The notes under the pieces are model-generated. The model had not been told where the DNA came from. It ran no database searches and was given only the letters and a program-made list of their open reading frames with translations. From positions 62,001 through 126,000 of the forward strand of contig NZ_RDRE01000005.1 of NCBI RefSeq assembly GCF_003693265.1: a stretch of 64,000 nucleotides of DNA, given 5' to 3'. The position numbers were made by a program, and so were the translations under genes. The DNA is from Corynebacterium gottingense (GTDB taxonomy: Bacteria > Actinomycetota > Actinomycetes > Mycobacteriales > Mycobacteriaceae). Shown here one piece after another: positions 46,992 to 56,527 of the stretch (position 1 is the first letter of the stretch; every line of letters begins with the position of its first letter).

Positions 46992-47100
46992 CAGGATGGT
47001 AACCAGAGGATGGGAACGTCAGGATGGTGATCAACCGAGTAACAGCCGCGAGTTTGCGAGACGTTACTCGACTAATCACCATCCTCTGGTTACCATCCTG
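46992..47100. repeat. Long imperfect inverted repeat between ppa and the protease gene
   Basis: The left arm begins CAGGATGGTAACCAGAGGAT and the right arm ends with its complement. Inner arms CGAGTAAC (47036-47043) and GTTACTCG (47063-47070) enclose a 19-base loop. The left arm has an extra 14 bases containing another AGGATGG. Total arm pairing is about 36 bases. There is no coding capacity. It could be a two-way terminator for the convergent genes or a MITE-like element. Confidence 0.7.
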
Positions 47101-47114
47101 GTTTTTCGACGCGC

Positions 47115-49313
47115 TTAGAAATTCGGCGCCGGAACCCCCGGAATCAGGCCGCCGGCCCACGCCCACCCGGCGCCGAGGATGCCGATGAGCCCCAGCACCA
47201 GCGGGATCACGATCGCGGCAATGGTCCCACCGCTCGACCCCTCACGCTCGCTCGACGCACTGCCGGACGCATCTTGGGCGTCGGCCGGCTCCGTCGGCGT
47301 GGTGGTCACCGTCGGCTGCGTCGTCGCGGTGCTGCCCTCGGTCGGCTCGGGGGTGGCGCTGGTCGGGGTTGCGACGCTGATGGTTTCGCTGGTCGTGCTG
47401 GTCGGACTGGTCGTGCTGGTCGGGCGCTCCGGGAGCGCCGGCCACGGCCAGCGAGTTTCCGTCGGCGCGGACTCCGCCACGTCGACCGGGCCAACGGTAG
47501 GCGCCGTTTCCTTCGCAGTCGCAGGCGCCTGAGTGCTTGTCGACGCCCACACATCCGTCACCTCCGCCGTGGACTCCCGCGGAGTCGACGCCACCGGCTT
47601 CGCAACAGTGGTCGTTGAGACTCGCTCAGTGGTTGCCTTGGGCGTTGCCACTGTCGTCATCGGGGCAGGCGTGGTCGCCTTGCTCGTCGTAGTCTCGGCG
47701 GTCGACGTCGTGGACTGCGGCTTCGAGGCCACAGGCTTCGCGGTAGTGGTCGTCGGCGCAACCGTCGTGGACGCCTCCGCCGATGTCGTCGGCGTCTCCT
47801 GCGTCGTCATTGCAGGCTTAGTGAACGTCTTCGGCGTATCCGCAGTCGTCTTCGGAGCGGGCTTCGCGGTAGTAGTCGCCTTGCTCGTCGGAGACTCGGC
47901 GGCCGACGTCGTCGACTGCGGCTTCGAGGCCACAGGCTTCGCAGTAGTAGTCGTCGGCGCAACCGCCGTGGACGCCTCCGCCGATGTCATCGACGTCTCC
48001 TGCGTCGTCATTGCAGGCCTAGTGAACGTCTTCGGCGTATCCGCAGTTGTCTTCGGAGCAGGCTTCGCGGTAGTAGTCGCCTTGCTCGTCGGAGACTCGG
48101 CGGCCGACGTCGTCGACTGCGGCTTCGAGGCCACAGGTTTAGCCGTAGTAGTCGTCGGGGCGGCCGGGGTAGATTCCTCCGCAGGCTTCGGCTGCTCAGA
48201 AGTAGCTTCAGACGTTGGCTCGCTGCTCGCCTTCAGCTCCGCCTCCAGCGCATCGCGATTGTCGGCAGCCTCAAAGAACGCGGCGAGGTACCGGTCGGCG
48301 TGCTGCTCCAGCTCTGCGGCGCGTGCAGCATCGCCTGCGTCCTCCGCTGCCTTGGCGTCTGCAAGTGCCTGCTGGTACTTCTCCGAGTAGTCTTCGACGG
48401 CCTGCTCAGCGTCTGCCATGGTGGCGGGCTTGGGAACGTAGATAGGCGGCAGCTCCGTTGGTGTCCGCTCCGTCGTGGTGGCAACCGGCGACGGCACTGA
48501 GGTCTCCGTGGTCTCCGGCGCGGCAGTTTCCGACGGCTCGGGCGCCACGGTTGGTTCCGGTTCCTCCGTGGTCTCCGGCGCGGAGGTCTCCGGCACGAAG
48601 GTCTCCGAGGGTTCCGGCTCGACGGAAGGCTCGGGCTCCGCCGAAGTCTCCTCCGCCGGCTCCGGCGCCTCGCTCGTCATCGGCTGCCCGCCCAGCTCGC
48701 GCAGCTGCGGGTGCGTCTGCAGCAGGATCTGCACGTCGAGCTTCTGCGGCAGCAGGGCGAGCTCGCCTCTGTTTGTGCCGTTCTTCATCAGCGCCCCGCT
48801 GCAGGAGTGCGCGAGCCCCATGGCGTGGCCCATCTCGTGGGCGATCGTCATCACCATGCTGGCGTGGTGGACGTTTGCCGGGTTGGCGTACAGCGACTCA
48901 TTCAGCGTGACGCGGGGGTTGTTCCCAGGCGTGCCTTGCTGGCGGCCCGCGGTAATCCCAGGCAAGGACCCGAGCTCCAGCGTCACGGCTTCGGGGTCCC
49001 GGTGGTCCACGTACTCCACACGCAGCAGACCGCCGGTGGCTTTGATCCACGCGTCCATGGCCTCCTTCAGGTGCTCGCCGTAGGCGGTGGTGTTGTAGAC
49101 CTTGAGCGTGTTGCCGTGGATGTTGCTTTGGTTCGAGCCGAAGAAGTAACGCTCCACGTCCGGGAGCTCCTTCCCCTGGTTCGCCAGCGCAGTATCAGTC
49201 TTGCACTGCGCGTCGAGCGGATCGACCTCTCCGCTGTACGCGTGCGCGGAGGGGGCGTTGACAATCAACAAGGAGGCGCCGAGCGCGGCGGCGAGATACT
49301 TTCGGGAAGACAC
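47115..49313 (-). CDS. Surface metzincin-like metalloprotease with Thr-rich repeat stalk
   Basis: A 732-residue exported protein. A signal peptide (to about residue 25) leads into a small protease domain with the zinc motif HEMGHAMGLAHS (His159, Glu160, His163, His169) and a Met-turn in GALMKNG, as in snapalysin- and matrixin-like metzincins. A Glu/Pro/Thr-rich spacer and a coiled-coil segment (about residues 300-365) follow. A Thr/Ala/Lys/Pro stalk with 67-residue repeats comes next, then a C-terminal membrane segment (IAAIVIPLVLGLIGILGAGWAWAGG). There is no LPXTG. It lies downstream of the pilus operon on the same strand. Confidence 0.85.
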   Translation of the reverse strand: MSSRKYLAAALGASLLIVNAPSAHAYSGEVDPLDAQCKTDTALANQGKELPDVERYFFGSNQSNIHGNTLKVYNTTAYGEHLKEAMDAWIKATGGLLRVEYVDHRDPEAVTLELGSLPGITAGRQQGTPGNNPRVTLNESLYANPANVHHASMVMTIAHEMGHAMGLAHSCSGALMKNGTNRGELALLPQKLDVQILLQTHPQLRELGGQPMTSEAPEPAEETSAEPEPSVEPEPSETFVPETSAPETTEEPEPTVAPEPSETAAPETTETSVPSPVATTTERTPTELPPIYVPKPATMADAEQAVEDYSEKYQQALADAKAAEDAGDAARAAELEQHADRYLAAFFEAADNRDALEAELKASSEPTSEATSEQPKPAEESTPAAPTTTTAKPVASKPQSTTSAAESPTSKATTTAKPAPKTTADTPKTFTRPAMTTQETSMTSAEASTAVAPTTTTAKPVASKPQSTTSAAESPTSKATTTAKPAPKTTADTPKTFTKPAMTTQETPTTSAEASTTVAPTTTTAKPVASKPQSTTSTAETTTSKATTPAPMTTVATPKATTERVSTTTVAKPVASTPRESTAEVTDVWASTSTQAPATAKETAPTVGPVDVAESAPTETRWPWPALPERPTSTTSPTSTTSETISVATPTSATPEPTEGSTATTQPTVTTTPTEPADAQDASGSASSEREGSSGGTIAAIVIPLVLGLIGILGAGWAWAGGLIPGVPAPNF
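47640..48165 (-). repeat. 201-base tandem repeats in the protease stalk
   Basis: Anchor CTTCGAGGCC recurs at 47721, 47922 and 48123, exactly 201 bases apart. Two copies are nearly full and identical in long stretches, and the third diverges after about half its length. Each encodes a unit beginning APTTTTAKPVASKPQSTTS. Confidence 0.9.
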
Positions 49314-49379
49314 GTGGGGACGACCTTTTTAAGAGATGACTAACGGCGTTCTTAGAAAGAGTACAGTTTCGCCCACCAA

Positions 49380-52142
49380 TTAGCCAGTTCGCCGTCCGCG
49401 CCGCCACAGCCCGCAGAAACCAGCGCTGAGCATTATCGACGCCACGCCCACCCACACCATGAGCCCCGCACCACCAGTCTTTGGCAGGTTCCCTTGGCGC
49501 ACGTTGGCGAGGGAGACACTCACGGTATTGGCGGCGCCGATGAGCTGCACGTTCTCCCCTGACGCGCCCGTCCACAGCCCCACCATCGGCGATTCCTGAG
49601 AAAACGCGCCGTCGGGGCCGCGGAACTCAATCACGTCCGTCTCCCCCTCGCGCACGACGCGCAGCACAATCGGCTCGGCGAGCAGTGAGTACCCGGCGGG
49701 CGCCTTCGTCTCCACAAGCTGGTACTCCCGGCCGCGCTCGAGGGCGGCTCCGGTGGTGAGGAAGCCGTCGGGGGTTGGGGTGAGGGGAATGGGGGACGAC
49801 GGGGCGTCGATAAGCGGACGAAGCTCAAGGCCGGCCTCCAGGGCCACGGTGCGATCCTGGTGATCCACCTTGCGCACGCGCAGCTGCATGGGGCACGGCG
49901 CGGTGGCGACGTTGTCGGCCGGGGTGAGCTCACCGCCCGTATTGCGCGCGGTGACGGTGTTGGGGGTGCAGGTGGCGGTGGCGCGGGCGAACGCGAGGAC
50001 GCGCGCCGTCTCGCCTGGGCGGAGCGCGCCGACGGTGATAGTGAGCGTGCCGTCAGCGGTGCCGCTTTTCGACGTCAACGGGTCACCGGCAGCGCGCTTG
50101 CCGTCGATGAGCGCCGCGGGCAGGGCGCTGGCCGTGGCTGGGTCGAACCCGGGCGGGAGCGTGTCGGTAAGCGTGGCGCCGGGGACGTCGGTGGTGCCGA
50201 CGTTTTTCAAGTCGATGGCCCAGAATCTGTAGTCGGCGGGGTCGGCGCCGGTGGCGCGGACGGCGTCGCGAGCGGCGCGCAGCTGCCTCGCGACGGCAGG
50301 GTCACCGGACAGGGCGTTTCGCTTGGTCACGGTGAGGTCGCTGGGCGTGCCGGGAGTGAGCATGTAGTCCAGCTGGATCGGGCCGGCCGGCCCGCGCAGG
50401 TACTGGTCCGCCACAGGCAAGCTGGGGTCCTTGCGGAAGTCCATGGCCACCGCAACCGTTGAGCCTTTCGGCACGTAAAGTCGCTGCGGCAGCGTGAACT
50501 TCACGCCGCCCGCACCGTCAGTCTGGCCTTGCGCCGGGATGGGTGCGATCCCGCACGATCGGTCCTCTCCGGCCTTGCACGTGTAGAGGACCTTGCCGTC
50601 CGGGCCAGTGATGGTAAGCGTCTCGCCGCCGTCCAGCGAGTAGCCGTTTTGCGCCTTTACCGCCGCGGCGACCTCGCCTTCCAGCACGCCGTCTTCCTGC
50701 GTGGTGCGGGTGACGCGGGCGCGCGCAATGCCGTCCGCGCCGGACGGGGTGACGGTGGTGCGCCGCTTCTCGGGGTCTCCGGCATCGCCCCACGCGTAAT
50801 CGCCCGCGCTCTCCTGCGTGACCGGGTGCGAGGCGTAGACCTCAAGCGCGTAGTTGCTCGCCGGCGGGATGCCGGTCATCTTTTCAAAGGACACGGCAAG
50901 CTGGTTGCCGCTCCAGATGTCCACCTTCTTGTACAGGGTGTCGGTCTCGGGGTCGAACAGCTGGATGTCGTACCCACGCGTCACGCCGCCCTCCACGATC
51001 GGCGTCACCTTCGCCGATTCCAGCGAGTACCAGCTGCCCGTATTCTTCAGCAGCGCGATCTTGCCCACCGGGAACGTCACGCTCGGCGAGGTGGTCATCA
51101 CCCGAATCCTCGTCACCGCAAGCGTGGGGCTACTGCCCGCGGGGATCACAGTGTCCGGCCGCGACCCGCTCGCGGTGGTGCGCATGAAGCGCTTCACCCC
51201 GCCGAAGCCCATCGGCTCCTTGTCGCCGTCGTCCCTCGCGGGAAGCCCGGCCGTGCCAGTCGTGGTCGCGGTGGTCGCCAGCTTCTGCTCCACCGACCAC
51301 GCCTGGCCCGCTGGCAGCCCCATCGTGCTGGTAGCTGCGTACGGCGTCGCCGCCCTCGCGCCGGGCGCGACCGTCTCTTCGCCTTCCGCAAACCCCATGA
51401 ACTCGCGCTTCGCAGGGATCTCGTCGCTTTCCGCGACCCGGTACTCCCCCGCTTCGCCGGCGCGCACGCGCATGGTCACGTCCACCGGCGGAATCGTGTG
51501 CAGTGCGTTGAGGTCAAATCCAAGGAAGGCGCCGTACGCTGTGTTCGCCCACCCGAAGTCGCGGGCGTCGAGATCGCGCCCGTCCGCGGTCACGGAAAGC
51601 ACCTCTGCTACTTCGCCGTCGCGCGTGAGCGCGAACACGTTTTCCGTCGACGCCGCGCCGCCCCACTGCCACAGTTCACCCCAAGGGTCGTGCACGCGTA
51701 CGGTGTCAACGTTGCCGTCGCGCTCGACCGTGATGGGCGCATTGCTTATCGACGCCCCGTTGTCCCCCACCGTCCCTAGGCCCCCAATCCCCGGCGCCGC
51801 CGGTGCCGGGGCGCTATCTTGACTGGTCGGTGCTGAGGATCCCTCGGTGGCGACAGGGTTTGCGGGCTTCGGCGCATCCGCGCCTTTGCCCGACTGGGTG
51901 GAAGTTACGGAAGCATCTATCGGGGTGGTGCCGGTGGCATTCCACGCACCATCACCCGTGTCTTCCGTCGAGTCAGCGGTCTGCGCCGTGACGTTCGCGC
52001 TTTCCTGGGCGGTCGCATAGGGGTCCGCGACCGTGGCTGGGGTCGCCCCAAGCAGCAGCACACCAGTTGCGACCACCACAGATGGGGCCCGCAAGAGACG
52101 ACGACGCGCCCAGGTTCCTACGTGCTGGTTGCGGATGCGCAT
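49380..52142 (-). CDS. Second, shorter tip-pilin-like LPXTG surface protein
   Basis: A 920-residue wall protein with signal peptide, a conserved N-terminal domain (RVHDPWGELWQWGGAAS, SVTADGRDLDARDFGW, FDLNALHTIPPVDVTMRV), a DUF11-like segment (GTTDVPGATLTDTLPPGF), a Cna_B-type domain with a KAPAGYSLL E-box-like end, and LPKTGG (residue 886) plus membrane helix and basic tail. It is a clear paralogue of the larger tip gene upstream but lacks its central 450 residues or so, including the propeller-like part. It contains two opposite 13-mers (49803, 51744). Confidence 0.85.
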   Translation of the reverse strand: MRIRNQHVGTWARRRLLRAPSVVVATGVLLLGATPATVADPYATAQESANVTAQTADSTEDTGDGAWNATGTTPIDASVTSTQSGKGADAPKPANPVATEGSSAPTSQDSAPAPAAPGIGGLGTVGDNGASISNAPITVERDGNVDTVRVHDPWGELWQWGGAASTENVFALTRDGEVAEVLSVTADGRDLDARDFGWANTAYGAFLGFDLNALHTIPPVDVTMRVRAGEAGEYRVAESDEIPAKREFMGFAEGEETVAPGARAATPYAATSTMGLPAGQAWSVEQKLATTATTTGTAGLPARDDGDKEPMGFGGVKRFMRTTASGSRPDTVIPAGSSPTLAVTRIRVMTTSPSVTFPVGKIALLKNTGSWYSLESAKVTPIVEGGVTRGYDIQLFDPETDTLYKKVDIWSGNQLAVSFEKMTGIPPASNYALEVYASHPVTQESAGDYAWGDAGDPEKRRTTVTPSGADGIARARVTRTTQEDGVLEGEVAAAVKAQNGYSLDGGETLTITGPDGKVLYTCKAGEDRSCGIAPIPAQGQTDGAGGVKFTLPQRLYVPKGSTVAVAMDFRKDPSLPVADQYLRGPAGPIQLDYMLTPGTPSDLTVTKRNALSGDPAVARQLRAARDAVRATGADPADYRFWAIDLKNVGTTDVPGATLTDTLPPGFDPATASALPAALIDGKRAAGDPLTSKSGTADGTLTITVGALRPGETARVLAFARATATCTPNTVTARNTGGELTPADNVATAPCPMQLRVRKVDHQDRTVALEAGLELRPLIDAPSSPIPLTPTPDGFLTTGAALERGREYQLVETKAPAGYSLLAEPIVLRVVREGETDVIEFRGPDGAFSQESPMVGLWTGASGENVQLIGAANTVSVSLANVRQGNLPKTGGAGLMVWVGVASIMLSAGFCGLWRRGRRTG
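49803..49815 (-). repeat. Iterated 13-mer copy 13
   Basis: Perfect copy near the 3' end of the second tip gene, coding strand (LIDA), in the Cna_B-type domain. Confidence 0.9.
51744..51756 (+). repeat. Iterated 13-mer copy 14
   Basis: Perfect copy near the 5' end of the second tip gene, against the coding strand (ASIS), in the spacer after the signal peptide. Confidence 0.9.
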
Positions 52143-52186
52143 CGTTCACCCCTTTTTTGTGTGGTGCGTGCTTGAACGCGCAAAAT

Positions 52187-52237
52187 CTCCGTGGCGAACC
52201 CCAGCGTAAAACCAGGTTTTATTCGTTCACCACGGAG
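52187..52237 (-). terminator. Hairpin between the two tip genes
   Basis: Arms CTCCGTGGCGAAC and GTTCACCACGGAG, 13 bases with one mismatch and a 25-base loop, followed on the minus strand by TTTT. It probably ends most pilus-operon transcripts before the paralogue. Confidence 0.65.
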
Positions 52238-52286
52238 AAGTCTAGCCCTCAACCATTCAGGTGTATAGGCCCATATTGCTCGGAGC

Positions 52287-55200
52287 TTATGCTTGCGTCA
52301 TCCTGCGACGAGCAAGCGCTGCACCAACGAGCATCAGTACGGTGCTCAACGCCAACGGCGCTTGGAGCCCTGGCCCGCCGGTCTTGGGCAGGTTGCCCTG
52401 GCGGACGTTGGCGAGTTCCAAGTACACAGTGTCCGTCTCTTTCTCGGGAAGATCGGAGCCCTGCCAGACGCTCATCACCGGCGAGTCCGTCGAAAATTCG
52501 CCATTCTGACCACGGAACGCAACGACGTCTTTTCCATCTTGCTTCGAAATTTTGAAAATAACAGGCTCGGTCAGCAGTGAGTACTGTACCCGCTGATTGT
52601 CTACTTCCCTGCTCGGAGCTTGAGTTTCGATCAACATGTATTCAGTATCTCGTTTTAGAACTTTTTCAGTGGAGTAACCGACGCCATCCGCCGCCTTAGA
52701 AAGCTCGATGCTCTCGGGTGCAGGTGCACCGTTTACCATCTCATGCAACTCGAAGCGAGCTCCATCTAGCGCCACCTTACGGTTCCCATAGTCCACTTTA
52801 TTCATTCGGAGTTGCACCGCCGACGACCCATCGCAGCCAGCTTCCACCTTATTATTGGTTTGATTCGTGTCATTATCGTTGTTGAAAACCGTGGCCGCGT
52901 TGGGGGCGCACGCACCGTCAGGCTGCTTCGCAAAGATGAAGAAACGTGCGCTTTCTCCGGGCCAAAGTGCACCCGAACTCAGCTCGAGATAGCCCGTCAT
53001 CGTGTTCAGTGTCTCTTTCGACGTGAACTTGGCCCAATCTTCTGAAGGTCGATTTCCATTCACCAGGGTGCCAGGTAAGAAACCGATCGAATCTCGAAGG
53101 TATCCCTCGGGGATCTCATCTTCTACACGGCCACCACTGGATGCACCATCGCCGACGTTCTTAATTTGCACCTCCCAAAATGTGTACTGCTTAAATTCTG
53201 AACCAATCTTTTCCTTCGCCTGGGCTAGCTCTTTTTGAAAGTTTTGATCGTCAGGGAATACCCGCTGCTTCAAAACGGCTAGATCGGATTGTGGATTGCC
53301 TTCAGCACGTAAGCCGTTACTCGAGGCATCCGTGTTGTACGAAAACGGGACATTCCATAGCACTTCTTCAACCTGAATTACCCTATCTGGTGAGCTCGGG
53401 TTCGTGATTCGAATCTGGGCTCCAGGACTTCCAGCCGAAGACTGGCCACCAACTGCAAAGCCTAAGTTCCCATTAGCGTATGTCCACGCCTTACCGAACG
53501 TGGTCTCAGCCTTCAGGACTTCACCGCCCTTGGTTGTACGTTGAGCCTCGGTCAACGGAAAGTACTCGGCCTTTCCTGTCTGAAGATCAAGACGTTCCAA
53601 AATAATAGGGCCACCATTTGCATTAAATTTTTTCCAGTCAACTCCGGTTTTTCCGTAGTGATTGCTTCCTACGATGCCCCATGCATGACCCGGATCACCC
53701 GGGTGCACCGCCAAGTCTTCGGAGACGGTCCGGGAACCATCAATTTTCGTACCCTGAGGCGTGGGCGCGCCGAAATTTTTACTTGAAGGGAGAGGTACTT
53801 TGTAAAGTTTTTGGGTTCCAGAGAGCGCTCCGTTTGCAAGGTAAAGTGTGCCATTGCTTACCACGCCACTATTGATGAGCATCATGTCGTTGAGTCCTTG
53901 CTGGCCCTTGTTATAGGAGTAATCGAACAAGGGGACTCCATTAGCGTCTAGCACTGGTCCGAGATTGCGGACAGCGCCAGTAACTGGATTGATTTGGAGA
54001 AGATTTCCTGGCGGATAACAGTCTGATTTACCGTCGGGCGCTTTTCGGTACTGGCTTATCGCGTAAAGCCAGTTGTCTGCGGGGTCATACGCTAGACCAT
54101 TGTAAATCCAGTCGGAATCCCCTATTTTCTGGAACTTATCGCTGCCCTGGATCTGCTGGCTCAAGTTGGTTTTAACCATCAAGGTACGATTTCCGGTTCC
54201 GCCATTCGCGTCGACAGAAGTCGAGACATACACTTGCGTGCCCTGCAAACGCTCTTCGTCGGTCAATGTGCGCTTCGGTGCGGGTGTAGCCATCTGTACT
54301 TCGTCTGTAGGGGAATCGGTAACCTTCCCAATTTTTATATCTCGAGCGGCGCCCACAAGCTGAACACGAGCATCGATATCGAGGCCCGCGTAATCGGTAG
54401 ACACCGACACATCGAACGCACCTCCTTTAGCAATAGCATCGTTTCCGCCTCCCGGAGGTCGCACCGTCAGGGTGCGACCGTCAGCAGACACTTCACTGTA
54501 GGCGTTCATGTTGCGGCGCGTGGCTCCCTGAGAGCTTGACGTAGTCAAGCCACCATCAAGCTGAGACGTGTAGAAAATCTCGACCCTGTCTTTCGTTATT
54601 CGACTCCCCTCCGGCACAGTAAGCGTAATTTTCTCAGTCGCGAGTTCCTGCGGCACGCCAGTCACACGAATCACTCGCTGGCCGGGACCTCCGGCCGTAT
54701 TTTCGCTGATGACGCCCTGGTAATACTTGTGCTTCCCGGATCCCCCGTCGCCAAAGACTTGGCATTTGTCGTCGAACGCGTCTTGCACCAAATCCTCTGG
54801 AGCGAACCCAACTGACATAATCACAGGCCCTGTCGGTCCCGCAACGTACTTGTCCACGACGTTATATGGACCAACATCCGGATTCGGCTTGAAGTTCATG
54901 ATGAGTTCGATCTTCGAACCGACTGGAGCTGCGATACGTTCAGGAAGGTAGAAGTCTACGCCTCCCCAACCACGATTTTCTGGGTCATTCTGAGCGACGT
55001 TCGGGAAAGGATCACCATTAAATACGGCAGGAGCAGTCCGTTCGTAAAGTACTTTCCCATTAGGAGCTGTTATTCGAACAGTAGGCTCTCCAGCCTCATT
55101 GCTCAAGAAATATCCGTTTTGTTCTTTGACGCTTCCCCAGATATGGCCAAAAATTTCACCTTCTTCAGTTGTCGTTCGAGATACTTCCACCCGAGATACG

Positions 55201-56513
55201 CCTTCGCTGTCAGCAGGGTAAACGGTGGAGCGCATCACTGTATCTCCGACCTTCTCTTCCCAGCTATAGGTATTGCGCAGTCGCTCGTCGACACGGTAGG
55301 AGCCATACACCTCCATCTTGTAATTACTTGGTGTGACTCGCCCAGTAGAGCTGTTAAACACCATTGCAATGTCATTCCCGCTCCAAATGTCGACGTTCTC
55401 ACCAGGTTTACCGTCTACCGGGTCGAAAAACTGAATGTCGTAGCCTTTAATCCGCCCTCTATCGTCCTTAATGGGCAGCGTTTCGATGTTGGACGATGGA
55501 TAGTACCTCGTACCGTTCTTGCGCAATACCATAGGTAGGTTCACGCGATTAGAGTTGTTCTCCTCATTCCACACGCGGACACGCGTAACACGAATGTCCT
55601 TCCCAATTTGGTTAGGGTGACTTCCTGTAACTGTCGTCGAGAGGAACGGTTTCCCGTTCCCGGAAATTCCCAGTCCAGGTGTGCTTGGAATATTTACCGT
55701 TCCACCAGTTAAATCGGATGTTTCCATTTTTCGCTCAAGGGACCACGCTTGCCCCGAGCCAGCGCTCACCCGATACCCTAACGCGGTGAGATCCTCTTCT
55801 TCCGGTTGGCCGTCAAGACCTATGAATTCGATTTTGGTCGGGATGTCCTCGCTCTCGGCGATGTCGTACTCGCCCTTGGTCTCCGTCTTGACCTTGATGG
55901 TCACGTCGACCGGCGGGATCGTTTGCAGCGCGTTCAGGTCAAAGCCGATGAAGGTGCCGTCCTTGGTGTTTACCCAGCCGAACTTCTTGCGGTCTAGCTC
56001 GCGGCCGTCGGCGGTGACGGAAAGGACCTCGGTGACCTCGCCCTTGCGAGTCAGCGCGAAGATGTTTTCCTCTGAAGCCTTTCCGCCCCACTGCCACAGT
56101 TCGCCCTCGGAGTCGTGGACGTGGATGGTGTCCACGTCGCCGTCACGTTTCACGGTGATGCCGTCTTCGGTAACCGCGCCCGGGAAAAGCGGGCTCGGGC
56201 CAAGCGGCGCCGTGCCTCTTGGTGTCGCTGCTGGCGAGGACTGCGCCGGAGAGGTTGCAGCGCCCGAGGGGGAAGCGGGGGCTGCAGCGTCCGTGCCTGA
56301 AACTCCGTCGGCAGCTTCGGCAGCGCCGGAGTCAACAGATGGCAAACCTGCGTCCAGGGCCGGCTGTTCGGCGGACACGGAATCGGGGGCAGACTGGTCG
56401 GCAGTCGGCTCGGCCACGCCGGCGGGGGCGGTGCCGATAGCCATGACAAGCACGGCCGCGAGCAGCGCACGGACCGGTCGTGCCACGCGCGAGCGCGTGG
56501 TGGTGTGACGCAT
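52287..56513 (-). CDS. Tip pilin, SpaC-like LPXTG surface protein
   Basis: A 1408-residue pilus tip candidate. A signal peptide is followed by an N-terminal domain shared with the paralogue (HVHDSEGELWQWGGKAS), then a long central region that includes a propeller-like stretch (WLYAISQYRK, GTLYLANGALSG, VHPGDPGHAWGIVG). A Cna_B-type domain and LPKTGG with membrane anchor end the protein. The start at 56513 is 7 bases from AGGAG. The 3' 3.5 kb is visibly lower in GC and has different codon use from the first 700 bases, so the gene looks mosaic. It is fourth in the order pilin, sortase, base pilin, tip, as in spaA-srt-spaB-spaC of C. diphtheriae. Confidence 0.87.
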   Translation of the reverse strand: MRHTTTRSRVARPVRALLAAVLVMAIGTAPAGVAEPTADQSAPDSVSAEQPALDAGLPSVDSGAAEAADGVSGTDAAAPASPSGAATSPAQSSPAATPRGTAPLGPSPLFPGAVTEDGITVKRDGDVDTIHVHDSEGELWQWGGKASEENIFALTRKGEVTEVLSVTADGRELDRKKFGWVNTKDGTFIGFDLNALQTIPPVDVTIKVKTETKGEYDIAESEDIPTKIEFIGLDGQPEEEDLTALGYRVSAGSGQAWSLERKMETSDLTGGTVNIPSTPGLGISGNGKPFLSTTVTGSHPNQIGKDIRVTRVRVWNEENNSNRVNLPMVLRKNGTRYYPSSNIETLPIKDDRGRIKGYDIQFFDPVDGKPGENVDIWSGNDIAMVFNSSTGRVTPSNYKMEVYGSYRVDERLRNTYSWEEKVGDTVMRSTVYPADSEGVSRVEVSRTTTEEGEIFGHIWGSVKEQNGYFLSNEAGEPTVRITAPNGKVLYERTAPAVFNGDPFPNVAQNDPENRGWGGVDFYLPERIAAPVGSKIELIMNFKPNPDVGPYNVVDKYVAGPTGPVIMSVGFAPEDLVQDAFDDKCQVFGDGGSGKHKYYQGVISENTAGGPGQRVIRVTGVPQELATEKITLTVPEGSRITKDRVEIFYTSQLDGGLTTSSSQGATRRNMNAYSEVSADGRTLTVRPPGGGNDAIAKGGAFDVSVSTDYAGLDIDARVQLVGAARDIKIGKVTDSPTDEVQMATPAPKRTLTDEERLQGTQVYVSTSVDANGGTGNRTLMVKTNLSQQIQGSDKFQKIGDSDWIYNGLAYDPADNWLYAISQYRKAPDGKSDCYPPGNLLQINPVTGAVRNLGPVLDANGVPLFDYSYNKGQQGLNDMMLINSGVVSNGTLYLANGALSGTQKLYKVPLPSSKNFGAPTPQGTKIDGSRTVSEDLAVHPGDPGHAWGIVGSNHYGKTGVDWKKFNANGGPIILERLDLQTGKAEYFPLTEAQRTTKGGEVLKAETTFGKAWTYANGNLGFAVGGQSSAGSPGAQIRITNPSSPDRVIQVEEVLWNVPFSYNTDASSNGLRAEGNPQSDLAVLKQRVFPDDQNFQKELAQAKEKIGSEFKQYTFWEVQIKNVGDGASSGGRVEDEIPEGYLRDSIGFLPGTLVNGNRPSEDWAKFTSKETLNTMTGYLELSSGALWPGESARFFIFAKQPDGACAPNAATVFNNDNDTNQTNNKVEAGCDGSSAVQLRMNKVDYGNRKVALDGARFELHEMVNGAPAPESIELSKAADGVGYSTEKVLKRDTEYMLIETQAPSREVDNQRVQYSLLTEPVIFKISKQDGKDVVAFRGQNGEFSTDSPVMSVWQGSDLPEKETDTVYLELANVRQGNLPKTGGPGLQAPLALSTVLMLVGAALARRRMTQA

Positions 56514-56527
56514 CGATGTACTCCTCA

